Of a stretch of DNA of 64,000 nt, positions 49,983-58,753 are shown in pieces; the first letter of the stretch is position 1; the number at the start of each line of letters is the position of its first letter. The position numbers and the translations under genes are program-made. Where the stretch lies: the NCBI GenBank assembly GCA_013388735.1, contig JACAES010000087.1, positions 1-64,000 on the forward strand, given 5' to 3'. Below the pieces are notes generated by a model. The model worked only from the letters and a program-made list of their open reading frames with translations, was not told the DNA's origin and made no database searches. Source of the stretch: Chloroflexota bacterium. GTDB taxonomy: Bacteria; Chloroflexota; Anaerolineae; Aggregatilineales; Phototrophicaceae.

Positions 49983-50012
49983 CGCCCGCGCTTTTGAAAC
50001 GCGGGCGTTTTT
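49983..50012 (+). terminator. Terminator of the CBM48 gene
   Basis: A perfect 8-bp stem CGCCCGCG/CGCGGGCG with a 9-base loop is followed by TTTTT. It overlaps the last bases of the convergent GH57 gene, whose stop is at 50011. Confidence 0.85.
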
Positions 50013-51426
50013 AGTTCTCCAACAGATCGAGGCTGAACTCCTCAATCACACTGTTCAAAATCGCCGTCCCGTCTGTGGTGCTGGTGCTGGAACGCACGAC
50101 GGCCATATCCAGCGGGAAACGATCATTTAAATCCTGCCCGGTTGCCTTCTGCGCCAGCGTCAGCGCCGCCGCCGCGCAGGCAATGGCATAACGCGGCTGA
50201 CGGCCTTCCAGGCGGTTATCGGTAAAGGTATAACTATTATACATGCGCTGCGTCAAACGCTGCGCGAAAAACAGTTGATCCAGCTGCTTCCGATGTTCGG
50301 GGCTGATCTGCGGGATACGTTCGGTGATGAAATCCTCGGCAGAAACCGCGCCCAGGATAACCGGCGCATACTGGTTACGCAGCGTCCAGGGGTCGGCACT
50401 GTACTGCCTGACCAGCTCTTCATAGACGCGATCCACCTCACTGGCCGCATTATCCAGCGCACGACGCAAAGCGCCCTTCCAGGTTGTATCCTGGTGCTGA
50501 TCGGCATAGCCGGTCAGCCACTGGGAAAGCCCGTCATAATCGCCCCAACTGCTCCGTTCTTTGATCTGCACAGTCTGTTTGGGTGGATGCTCCACAAAAT
50601 ACTGGTCGAGCGTGACGACCCGGTATCCGGCTCTGGCCGCCTCATATCTGACCAGCCAGTACAGAAATTCTTCCTCACCGGCAAAATGATGACCGAACGT
50701 TTCGCCGGCTGTCGCCAGCAGCAGCAGCGGCCCAACATGCTTGCGCGCCGGGCCAAGAACCTGGTCGCACCAGCGCCCTGCCCCCCCTAACGTGTGAATC
50801 TTGAACGAAATTTCCGCAGACAGGCGGTCGTGGCGCACAAATATTGCGATGGACTCCGTTTCCGAAAGCTGCACCCGGTACGGCCCGGCCCCGCCGCCGG
50901 GCGGTAAATCCAGGATCTGTTTCTCCGCCAGGACGGTATATTGAACCCCAGCTTCGGCCAGCAGGCGCAGCGTCTCGATGTCTACCGCCATTTCCGGCAG
51001 CCAGAAGCCTAACGGCTTGCGTCCGTAACGCTCTTCAAAAGCCGAGATGCCCCACCAGATTTGGGTGCGTTTATCCCGTTTGCGCGCCAGGGGCAGAATG
51101 ATGTGATTGTAGGCCGTCGCCAGCGCATTCCCGGCGGGCGCGTGGGCTGCCGCCGTCTGCTGGTCAGCCTTGACAAGCGCCTGATAAACGTCAGGCGCAT
51201 TCGGCTGAAGCCACTTAATCAACCCTTCGGCAAAGCTGAAACTGATGTGGTCGAAGTTACCGCGTTCGGCATTGGGGCGATAGGACTGAGCCGTGATGCG
51301 CTCGTTCCAGTTCGGATAAGGGTCGGCTTCCGGCTCAACCCCGATGGTATTGTTCAGCGGGTTCCCGCGCGGCGGTTGGCTGAAATGACCATGCACGCAC
51401 AGATAGCTGCGTTCAAACTTTGACAC
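50011..51426 (-). CDS. GH57-family glycosidase with DUF3536-like features
   Basis: A 471-residue protein opening LCVHGHFSQPPRGNPL, the hallmark of the GH57 subgroup with DUF3536. The likely catalytic nucleophile is E145 in GFWLPEMAVDIETL. ATAGETFGHHFAGEEEFLYWL and RSSWGDYDGLSQWLTG follow. GH57 enzymes act on alpha-glucans by a retaining mechanism. Two GTG codons compete for the start; the one at 51426 has AGGAGG 5 bases upstream, while the one at 51432 touches it. It lies downstream of glgC in the glycogen operon. Confidence 0.88.
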   Translation of the reverse strand: MSKFERSYLCVHGHFSQPPRGNPLNNTIGVEPEADPYPNWNERITAQSYRPNAERGNFDHISFSFAEGLIKWLQPNAPDVYQALVKADQQTAAAHAPAGNALATAYNHIILPLARKRDKRTQIWWGISAFEERYGRKPLGFWLPEMAVDIETLRLLAEAGVQYTVLAEKQILDLPPGGGAGPYRVQLSETESIAIFVRHDRLSAEISFKIHTLGGAGRWCDQVLGPARKHVGPLLLLATAGETFGHHFAGEEEFLYWLVRYEAARAGYRVVTLDQYFVEHPPKQTVQIKERSSWGDYDGLSQWLTGYADQHQDTTWKGALRRALDNAASEVDRVYEELVRQYSADPWTLRNQYAPVILGAVSAEDFITERIPQISPEHRKQLDQLFFAQRLTQRMYNSYTFTDNRLEGRQPRYAIACAAAALTLAQKATGQDLNDRFPLDMAVVRSSTSTTDGTAILNSVIEEFSLDLLEN

Positions 51427-51517
51427 CCGCACCTCCTCTGTTGATTCGGCCTTTACTTCTCATCTTAAACGAGAGAAGCCGCCCGCCGAAGTGATGTTAG
51501 TCTACAATCTACCGGAA

Positions 51518-52783
51518 TTATTTCTTGACTTTATAGCCAATTTCCGAATGGTTGGGGACGCTTTTGGCCGGATACTGGCTGAAATCCTCCAATCGCAAGT
51601 CCGTACCCAGGGTCACGCTGTGTCCAACAGTGTAACCAGCCGGGATGTGGGTGTTTTTGCCCACACAGGTGATTCCCAGTTCCCCCATATCCATGATTTT
51701 GCCGACCCGCGCATTGTGGCCGACCACCACGATCTTATCCAGAATACAGCGTTCGACCACCGCCCCGGCTTCGATGTAGGTATCGGTCAGCACGATTGAC
51801 TCGCGCACGATGGCGTTTGGCCCCACATAAACGCCCGGTGAGAGAACTGAGTTTTCGACAACAGCCCCTTCTGAGATCACCGACCCGTCGGTAATCAGGC
51901 TGTTCCGCACCGTGGCCCCGGTATGAATATGCACCGGCGAACGCTCCTCGCTGCGGGTATGGATCACCCAGGTTCGATCGTTCAGATTCAAAGATGGCGG
52001 TGAAGCGATCAAATCCATGTGCGCTTCCCAGTAGGCATCCACCGTGCCAACGTCCACCCAGTAACCGCCATAAGGATAAGCGAAAACCTGCATCCCTTCG
52101 ATAATCATACGCGGGAGGATGTCTTTGCCAAAATCATGGCTGGAGGCCTTACGCTTCTGGTCTTCCTGTATCTGCTGTTCCAGCGCCGCGTAGTTAAACA
52201 CATACACACCCATACTGGCGAGGTTTCCGGGCGGGTTAGCCGGTTTTTCCACGAATTCGCGCACACGGTAGCTTTCGTCAACATCCAGAATGCCATAACG
52301 GCTCGCTTCATCCATCGGCACACGGATGGTACAGACCGTCGCATCGGCTTTCCGTTCCCGGTGGAACTGGATCAGCACGTCATAGTCCATCTCATAAATA
52401 TGGTCTCCTGACAGAATCAGTACGTAATCCGGGCGCCCACGCCGCACGAAGTTCAGGTTTTGTGCAACAGCATCCGCATTTCCGGCGTACCAGTCCGTAT
52501 CCGCGCGCCCTTTGTACGGCTGCAAAATCTGAACACCCCCTGTGAATGACCGGTCTAAATCCCAGGGGCGACCTCGACCAATGTGGTCATTCAGGCTGTG
52601 CGGGCGATACTGCGTCAGAATCAGCACATCGAAGATGTTCGAGTTGACACAGTTGCTCAGGGTAAAATCAATAATGCGATATTTCCCGGCGAAAGGCACG
52701 GCGGGTTTGGCGCGTTTGGCCGTCAAGGTCCCCAGCCGCGTCCCTTCTCCTCCTGCCAGAATGACCGCTTTTACTTTTGCCAT
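51518..52783 (-). CDS. glgC: Glucose-1-phosphate adenylyltransferase
   Basis: A 421-residue ADP-glucose pyrophosphorylase. The nucleotide motif [20 protein letters not shown] (9-28), [23 protein letters not shown] and [15 protein letters not shown], the FVEKP glucose-1-phosphate site ([11 protein letters not shown]) and the C-terminal left-handed beta helix (hexapeptide repeats from about 290) are all present. It supplies ADP-glucose to GlgA. It overlaps the end of glgA by 13 bases, so the two are translationally linked. GAGGTGG is a suitable binding site. Confidence 0.97.
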   Translation of the reverse strand: MAKVKAVILAGGEGTRLGTLTAKRAKPAVPFAGKYRIIDFTLSNCVNSNIFDVLILTQYRPHSLNDHIGRGRPWDLDRSFTGGVQILQPYKGRADTDWYAGNADAVAQNLNFVRRGRPDYVLILSGDHIYEMDYDVLIQFHRERKADATVCTIRVPMDEASRYGILDVDESYRVREFVEKPANPPGNLASMGVYVFNYAALEQQIQEDQKRKASSHDFGKDILPRMIIEGMQVFAYPYGGYWVDVGTVDAYWEAHMDLIASPPSLNLNDRTWVIHTRSEERSPVHIHTGATVRNSLITDGSVISEGAVVENSVLSPGVYVGPNAIVRESIVLTDTYIEAGAVVERCILDKIVVVGHNARVGKIMDMGELGITCVGKNTHIPAGYTVGHSVTLGTDLRLEDFSQYPAKSVPNHSEIGYKVKK

Positions 52784-54249
52784 GAAAATCCACCTCGTCT
52801 CTTTATGAGCGCCTTGCGATAAACATCTATATACTGCCGGGCGCTGTTTTCCCAGCTAAAATCCACCAGCATCGCCCGGCGCTGCATCCGCTGCCAGGCA
52901 TCACGCCGGTGATGATAAACATCCAGCGCCCATCGAATCGTGTGGTAAAGCGCATCGGCTTCTTCCCACTGGAACACAAACCCCGTTCCAACCTCTCCTG
53001 AGCCATCGTCGTAGTTCGTCACTGTATCGGCCAGACCGCCCGTCTCTCGCACCAGCGGCAGCGCGCCATAGCGCATGGCGAGCATCTGACCGATGCCACA
53101 GGGTTCATAATGACTGGGCATCAGGAACAGATCGCAGCCGGCATAAATACGCTGCGCCAGCGCCGCGTTGTAGCCGATGTACGTCCGCGCCCGCCAGCTA
53201 AAATCCTGCCCCAACTGCGAAAACTGACGATCATAGTGCGGCTCGCCAGAACCCAGGCCGATAAACTGTACGTCAGTATTCACCAGCAGGCGGCGCAGCG
53301 CCGGAATCAGCAGATCAATCCCCTTCTGCTTGACCAGCCGCGTGACAACCGCCAGCACCGGCACATTATCCCGCGTTTCCAGGTCAAAATCACGCTGAAG
53401 CTGGTGTTTGTTGGGCGGGCGTTTTTCCAGGAAGGTATCCGCGTTGTAGTGCGAGACGATGAACGGGTCGGTTTCGGGGTTCATGGCGACTGTATCCATG
53501 CCGTTCAGGATACCCACCAGATCGTTCACGCGCACACGGATCAGACTGTCCAGACCATAACCCATGTATGGATAACGAATTTCGGTCGCATAACGCGGGC
53601 TGACGGTAGTCAGCATGTCGGAATAGGCAATTCCTATCGCCATCAGGTTATCGGTCAGGTCTTGATAGACCAGATCAGGCTGATGACGCCCCGGCACGCC
53701 CAGTTCCCACAGCCAGCCGCCCGCGTGATCGCCCTGATACGCCAGGTTGTGAATACTCAGAACCGAACTTACCTGTGCCCAAACCGGGTCATACCGGCTT
53801 TCTTCCAGCAAAAACGGAATCAGCCCGGTGTGCCAGTCGTTGACGTGCAGCACATCTGGAAACCAATCCTGGCTCTGGCGCAGTTCCCAGGCCGTCGCCA
53901 TCGCCACCTGGTTGAAAAAGAGAAAACGCGGCACATCCCACTCCCAGGTGCTGTAAACCTCGCGCTCATCCCCGAAAAACGGCCACCCCTGGATGAAATA
54001 ATACGGCACGTCCTGGTAAGTGGTCGAATACACCTGCACACTGGTCGTCCCCGTCCGGCGCGGAAAGAGGAACGAAAAAACCGGCGTGATGTGGTAGCGT
54101 TCAGAGTCAAGAAATCCATAGTAGGGCAGCATTACGCGGGCGTCCAGCCCCAGGCGACGCAGCGCCCCCGGCAGCGACCCGACCACATCAGCCAGGCCGC
54201 CCACCTTCGCAAACGGCGCAGCTTCAGCACTGACGAACAGAACGTTCAT
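52771..54249 (-). CDS. glgA: Glycogen synthase
   Basis: A 492-residue GT5 synthase. The N-terminal ADP-glucose motif is K15-V-G-G18 in [21 protein letters not shown]. The second domain has [19 protein letters not shown] and [34 protein letters not shown], with the conserved glutamate in YEPCG. It elongates alpha-1,4-glucan. It lies 8 bases after the GH57 branching enzyme and overlaps glgC, forming a BE-glgA-glgC-GH57 transcript. Confidence 0.97.
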   Translation of the reverse strand: MNVLFVSAEAAPFAKVGGLADVVGSLPGALRRLGLDARVMLPYYGFLDSERYHITPVFSFLFPRRTGTTSVQVYSTTYQDVPYYFIQGWPFFGDEREVYSTWEWDVPRFLFFNQVAMATAWELRQSQDWFPDVLHVNDWHTGLIPFLLEESRYDPVWAQVSSVLSIHNLAYQGDHAGGWLWELGVPGRHQPDLVYQDLTDNLMAIGIAYSDMLTTVSPRYATEIRYPYMGYGLDSLIRVRVNDLVGILNGMDTVAMNPETDPFIVSHYNADTFLEKRPPNKHQLQRDFDLETRDNVPVLAVVTRLVKQKGIDLLIPALRRLLVNTDVQFIGLGSGEPHYDRQFSQLGQDFSWRARTYIGYNAALAQRIYAGCDLFLMPSHYEPCGIGQMLAMRYGALPLVRETGGLADTVTNYDDGSGEVGTGFVFQWEEADALYHTIRWALDVYHHRRDAWQRMQRRAMLVDFSWENSARQYIDVYRKALIKRRGGFSWQK

Positions 54250-54257
54250 ACCGGCCT

Positions 54258-56096
54258 TTAACCTATTCCTGCAAACCAGTGATAATCAATATCCGGGAAT
54301 ACCTTATCCAGTTCCCAGTATTCTTCGGCCAGGGCGCGATCCGGCGTGCCGCGTTCCAGGCTTTCCGCCAGCCGGTCGAACCGTTCGATATGCTGGCTGA
54401 AGCGGCGAATGGCATACTCCCGCGCCTGCCCGGTCGTGACCAGAAACGGCCAGTCGGAGCTTTGCAGCAGCAGCAGTTCCCGCGCAGCCTGGCTGATGAC
54501 GAACAGTGCGTCGTCACTTGCCGACGGGAAAGCTGTCACCAGTCCTTCCATACGCTGCTCCGCTTCATGAATCGGCCCCCACATCCAGTGTGTATCGGCA
54601 TTATCCCACGTAAAATGCGTGCCGCCCGCGCCCCACGAGCCTTCAGGGATATGCAGCACTTCGGTCGGTGGGTGCAGACTGATATGCCGGCTGGCAGTCG
54701 TCAGTTCAACATCAGGATTGCTCGCCAGCAGGCGCAGCACCTTACCCAGCCACGTCACCCCCTCGAACCACCAGTGGCCGAACAACTCCGTATCGTAGTT
54801 GGAGGCGATCAAACCAAACCTGCCGGTATCCTTGTTGTAGGCGCGCAGCAGGTCGCTGACCAGATGAGCATAATCCTCGGCGTGCTGGTCAACTTTATAG
54901 GCCGCCCAGTCCGGGTGATAATAATCCTTGTAGGCCAGGTCGGTCTTTGCCCCGGTCACGCGCCAGTATTGCAGGCCGCTCGTCCCGGCTTTTTTGTGAA
55001 ACTCGCGGTAATCGAAGTCGCCAGGATAACCCCAGTCGGCACTCCATACCTGCATTCCGGTGCGGTTATTGCGCCCGATCACCGCCACGCCGGAATGTTC
55101 ATCTGCCCCGATGCCGGCGACCGTCTCACTGACATAATACGGCTGGTAGGTCGTCGCCTGGCGCTCCGGCAAAATCGTCTGCCGGCTGGGAATGACGTAA
55201 CGCCGTTTGATCGCGCCGTATGGCCCGATGACATCACCGGCGGCAACACCGACCGGCTGGCCGCCCGTGATGGTGTGCGTCTCGCTGAAAAACACCTTGA
55301 TGCCATTCTGTGCCAGCCAGGTTTCCAGGCCGGCGCGTTTGCGACCGCCGTCGGTGATATATGCCGGACGATAGGCACATTCCGGCAGCCAGATGCCGGT
55401 CGGCTGGCGGCCAAACAGGCGTTTATAGCTCTGGATGCCGGCTTTGAGCTGGCCGACGATGGAACTGTCGCGGCTGAGCAGCGGCAGATAACCATGCGTG
55501 GCGGCGCTGGTCGTGACTTCAATGTAGCCTTCTTCCTGAAGCCGCCGGAACGCGCCGATGATGTCCCGGTTAAACCGCACATCGAAAGCCCACTTGATCT
55601 TTTCATACCAGTCTTTGTACCACTCGGCCAGATAGCGTAGGTGCGGGTCGGACGTATCCGGGATGGGTTCAGGCATGGTTTCGACTTCAGCCGGGGCAAT
55701 GGGCTGTTCATCCACCGGCGCATCGGCATCAGCTTCTTCGGCTTCGTCTTCAGCCTCATCGGGCGCTGTCACCGTCTCAACCAGCATCTGCGCCGGTTTC
55801 GCGCTGAAGTATTCGATATCGCGCCGCGCGGCCTCGATTTTATCATCCAGGTATTGATCGAAGTGGTCGAGTACGTCGGCGTCAGCAAGCTGCTCGGCCA
55901 GGATAGGCGTGATTCCAATGGTGATGCGGTACTGGACACCTTCTTCTTTAAGATCATATAAAGTCTGCAATAACGGAATATAGGTTTCGCTGGCGGCTTC
56001 ATGAATCCACTCTTCGCCATGCGGCCACCGTCCGGCCAGGCGCGCATATGGCAGATGACTATGCAAAACGAATGTAAACGCTCCTATGGCACTCAC
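54258..56096 (-). CDS. GH57 1,4-alpha-glucan branching enzyme
   Basis: A 612-residue GH57 enzyme with a DUF1957-type C-terminus. It opens FVLHSHLPYARLAGRWPHGEEW; the nucleophile glutamate is in GIWLPECAYRP and the acid/base aspartate in SNYDTELFGHWWFEGV, as in Thermus-type GH57 branching enzymes. The GTG start at 56096 has AGGAG about 10 bases upstream; the frame extends to a TTG at 56168 without family similarity. An acidic, proline-rich insert (about 90-135, EAEDEAEEADADAP) is not part of the core fold. It would make alpha-1,6 branches for the glgA product. No GH13 branching enzyme is nearby. Confidence 0.92.
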   Translation of the reverse strand: MSAIGAFTFVLHSHLPYARLAGRWPHGEEWIHEAASETYIPLLQTLYDLKEEGVQYRITIGITPILAEQLADADVLDHFDQYLDDKIEAARRDIEYFSAKPAQMLVETVTAPDEAEDEAEEADADAPVDEQPIAPAEVETMPEPIPDTSDPHLRYLAEWYKDWYEKIKWAFDVRFNRDIIGAFRRLQEEGYIEVTTSAATHGYLPLLSRDSSIVGQLKAGIQSYKRLFGRQPTGIWLPECAYRPAYITDGGRKRAGLETWLAQNGIKVFFSETHTITGGQPVGVAAGDVIGPYGAIKRRYVIPSRQTILPERQATTYQPYYVSETVAGIGADEHSGVAVIGRNNRTGMQVWSADWGYPGDFDYREFHKKAGTSGLQYWRVTGAKTDLAYKDYYHPDWAAYKVDQHAEDYAHLVSDLLRAYNKDTGRFGLIASNYDTELFGHWWFEGVTWLGKVLRLLASNPDVELTTASRHISLHPPTEVLHIPEGSWGAGGTHFTWDNADTHWMWGPIHEAEQRMEGLVTAFPSASDDALFVISQAARELLLLQSSDWPFLVTTGQAREYAIRRFSQHIERFDRLAESLERGTPDRALAEEYWELDKVFPDIDYHWFAGIG

Positions 56097-56170
56097 AATG
56101 TCTATACTCCTGGGAAATGGTTTTTTGAATCTCCCAGGATTGTAACGTTTTGGGGTATGGTGGCGCAAAC

Positions 56171-57400
56171 TTACGCTGGCGGCGTGATCGGCAGAACCAT
56201 CGTGAAAATGCTGCCCTGCCCCGGTTCGCTGCGAACGGTCAGGTAGCCGCCATGTGCCTCGGCAACCGAACGCGCCACAAACAAACCCTGCCCCAAACCG
56301 CGCGGGTCAAGCAGTTTGCCGCTGGCCGTCCGGGGTTCGCCGCGATAAAACCGCTCAAAAACATGCGGCAGGTCTTTCTTGGAAATCCCGACACCCGTAT
56401 CTACCACCTGGATTGCCACGCGCTTGGCGTCGCTGCCGCTGGCCGTGACAATGATATGCCCGCCGGGTTCGGTATAACGAATGGCATTTTGCAGCAGATG
56501 ACCGAGCGACCAGCGCAGGCGTTGATCGTCTCCCACGATTTGCAGCCGGTCAACATCCCGCAGCATGACGGCGACATCCAGCTGCGCCCGTTTGACCTCC
56601 GGTATCATACCGTTCACCACGTTCCAGATCAGTTCTTCAAGATTGACCGGATCGCGCCGGATGCTGAACGCCGACGCGCTCATCTCCGAAATATCCAGCA
56701 GTTCGACGATCATGCGATCAAGAATATCCACGTTGCGGCTGAGAGTCTCCAGGAAGCGACGGTTTGGCGGGCGATCAGCCGGCTGGTTCATCAGCACATC
56801 GCTCATGCCCTTGATGACGGCCATCGGCGTCCGCAGTTCATGGGAAATAGCGGTCACGAACTCATTCTTCAGCCGGTCGGAAAGCGCGTCGCGGGTTACG
56901 TCCCGCAGCACGATCAGCGTCCCCAGACGTTCGCCCTGGCTGTCGGCAACGGCGGCCACCTGCGCACCCAGGATCATATTGTTCACCTGAATGCGCGTCG
57001 GCTCGCCCAGCGGTGCCAGTTCTGATTCGACCTGAGTCACGTCCCGGTAGGCATTAAACAGCGTCCCCAGTTCGCTGTCCCAGATGTCCTTACGGCTGCC
57101 GATCAAACGTCGGGCGGCGGCATTCACCACGATAATACGCCCTTCCAGGTCTTGCATGATAATACCCTCGCTGATGGTGGCGAGGATTGCATTCAGCCGT
57201 TCGATTTCAAGATCGCGCCGCCGGACTGCCCGCTGAAGCTGCCGGTTGCGGTCGGTCGGATGATCTGCGGTTGGCCGCGCCTCCTGGCGCGCGCGCTGGC
57301 GCAGCCCGCGATACAATCGGCTGAACAGGGCCTCGGTCACTGTACCTAGATTATTCACCCGGCTGATAACGCCGCTGATTTCGCGTGGATTGTTGGTCAT
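56171..57400 (-). CDS. PAS-domain sensor histidine kinase (soluble)
   Basis: A 409-residue cytosolic kinase. A helical N-terminal segment (about 10-75) leads into a PAS domain (about 68-170, LNAILATISEGIIMQDLEGRIIVVN). The H-box is AISHELRTPMAVIKG with H187. The N-box is LLQNAIRY, the G1 box VDTGVGISKKDLPHVFERF and the G2 box GLGQGLFV. Start ATG 57400 has AAGGA 5 bases upstream; a TTG at 57430 is in frame but unlikely. It is divergent from a response regulator gene, sharing 140 bases of intergenic DNA, and lies directly upstream of the glycogen operon. Confidence 0.94.
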   Translation of the reverse strand: MTNNPREISGVISRVNNLGTVTEALFSRLYRGLRQRARQEARPTADHPTDRNRQLQRAVRRRDLEIERLNAILATISEGIIMQDLEGRIIVVNAAARRLIGSRKDIWDSELGTLFNAYRDVTQVESELAPLGEPTRIQVNNMILGAQVAAVADSQGERLGTLIVLRDVTRDALSDRLKNEFVTAISHELRTPMAVIKGMSDVLMNQPADRPPNRRFLETLSRNVDILDRMIVELLDISEMSASAFSIRRDPVNLEELIWNVVNGMIPEVKRAQLDVAVMLRDVDRLQIVGDDQRLRWSLGHLLQNAIRYTEPGGHIIVTASGSDAKRVAIQVVDTGVGISKKDLPHVFERFYRGEPRTASGKLLDPRGLGQGLFVARSVAEAHGGYLTVRSEPGQGSIFTMVLPITPPA

Positions 57401-57465
57401 GATGTCCTTTATACTATCTACGCCCTTCAATTCAGTATACTAAAGACACGCCTGATGGCGAAAGT

Positions 57466-57494
57466 TTGCTGAAATGGCGTGAGAAAACTATTAT
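57466..57494 (+). promoter_or_regulatory. Possible promoter of the response regulator gene
   Basis: TTGCTG (57466-57471), a 17-base spacer and TATTAT (57489-57494) lie in the divergent intergenic region, about 46 bases before the TTG start. The -10 differs from consensus at one base; the -35 keeps only TTG. Confidence 0.45.
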
Positions 57495-57540
57495 TATTGT
57501 GTTAGAAGCAGTCCGCATCAATACGAACAAGGAGTCGAAC

Positions 57541-57984
57541 TTGTCTACGTGGATGGTAGTCGAGGACGAGCCGGACATCTACGAAGTGCTGCTCGCAATG
57601 TTTGAGATGTGGGGCATCGAAGGCGTGGCGTTTGTAGACGGCGAAGAAGCCGTCTCCTGGATTGAGGACGTGAATCACGGTCGCTTCCAGGGCGAACTGC
57701 CGGAGCTGGCGCTGCTCGACATCCGACTGCCCGGTTCAATCAGCGGGCCGATGGTGGGCGAAAAGCTGCGCGAGAGTCCGCCGCTTAAGCACATTGCTAT
57801 TGTACTCAGCACAGCCTACCGGTTAACACCTGATGAAGAAAAACAAGTCATCCAGCAGGCCGGCGCCGATAAGCTGATGTACAAGCCGCTGCCGCGGTTC
57901 AACGAATTGCAGCAAGTGCTGGAAACGGTCATCGCGCAGCGTCGGGCAAAAGTCCCGCATAACCAGCATAACCATAAGAAGTAG
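57541..57984 (+). CDS. Single-domain response regulator
   Basis: A 147-residue receiver domain with E8-D9 acidic positions, phosphoacceptor D60 (LALLDIRLPGS) and K115 (YKPLP); the usual switch threonine/serine is S90-T91. A His/Asn-rich tail (PHNQHNHKK) ends the protein. The start is TTG with AAGGAG 6 bases upstream; the upstream frame lacks a binding site. It diverges from the histidine kinase at 57400, so the pair probably forms a two-component system. With no DNA-binding domain, it must act by protein contact. Confidence 0.9.
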   Translation: MSTWMVVEDEPDIYEVLLAMFEMWGIEGVAFVDGEEAVSWIEDVNHGRFQGELPELALLDIRLPGSISGPMVGEKLRESPPLKHIAIVLSTAYRLTPDEEKQVIQQAGADKLMYKPLPRFNELQQVLETVIAQRRAKVPHNQHNHKK

Positions 57985-57998
57985 ACCAGGTAGGCGAC

Positions 57999-58748
57999 AT
58001 GGAAAACGTTGCGCCCGCGCGGGCTTTGGCTCGGCGTTCCTATCAACTGCTGCAACTCGGTTTTGTTGTCGCAGCCATCGGGATATTTCTCAGCCTGATC
58101 GCCCTGCTGGGATTCGCCATTCCGCCTATCCCCCCCGGCCATGCCCAGTTCGGCCTTTACGATTTTGGGCGCAAGGCGCTGCTGATCGTGGGCATGGCAG
58201 TCGGTATACTGGGGCTGGCGCTGGCGATACGCGCTGTCACACGCCGCCGGGAAAACGATCTGGCCCTCATCACAGGCGATTTTTTGAGTTCGTCCCTGGA
58301 TGAACGCTTCAGCTTTATCCGCAATATCAACCGCCCAGGACTGGGCTACATTGACGCCGTGCTGGTCGGGCCGCCGGGCGCGCTGGTCTTTCGTATTCTC
58401 GACCGGCAGGGCAATCTCGCCAACGAGGCCGCCGAATGGCTGAAAATGACCGGCAGTAACCAATGGACGCCGTTGGGTTTTAGCCCTACCCGCGAGGCAG
58501 TCGAAGATGTAGAACATCTGCGCGCCTATCTGGCAAAGCGCGGCTTCGCCGATGTCCCCGTTTACGGCGTGATCGTTTTTACCGGCGACGAAACGGTGGT
58601 GCAGATTGCCCAGCAGTCCCCGGTCGTCCCCATCAGCCATCTGAATACGCTGGTCGAAAACCTGCGAGGCAGCTATCTGGCAAACGAGAACCGCATCCCG
58701 CAGCAGTTGGCCGTCGCCATTCGTCATCTGTTAATGGACGAGGCCTGA
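57999..58748 (+). CDS. Membrane protein with NERD-like domain
   Basis: A 249-residue protein with two membrane spans (about 18-42 and 58-80) and a cytosolic domain. The region GYIDAVLVGPPGALVFRILDRQGNLANEA (about 118-146) has the strand pattern of NERD (nuclease-related) domains, where the active site would follow an I-D-H-V-L motif and an E-x-K; here the E-x-K is replaced by RILDR, so nuclease activity is doubtful. The gene starts 14 bases after the response regulator and ends 5 bases before addB, so it may be cotranscribed with both. Confidence 0.78.
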   Translation: MENVAPARALARRSYQLLQLGFVVAAIGIFLSLIALLGFAIPPIPPGHAQFGLYDFGRKALLIVGMAVGILGLALAIRAVTRRRENDLALITGDFLSSSLDERFSFIRNINRPGLGYIDAVLVGPPGALVFRILDRQGNLANEAAEWLKMTGSNQWTPLGFSPTREAVEDVEHLRAYLAKRGFADVPVYGVIVFTGDETVVQIAQQSPVVPISHLNTLVENLRGSYLANENRIPQQLAVAIRHLLMDEA

Positions 58749-58753
58749 CCCTC

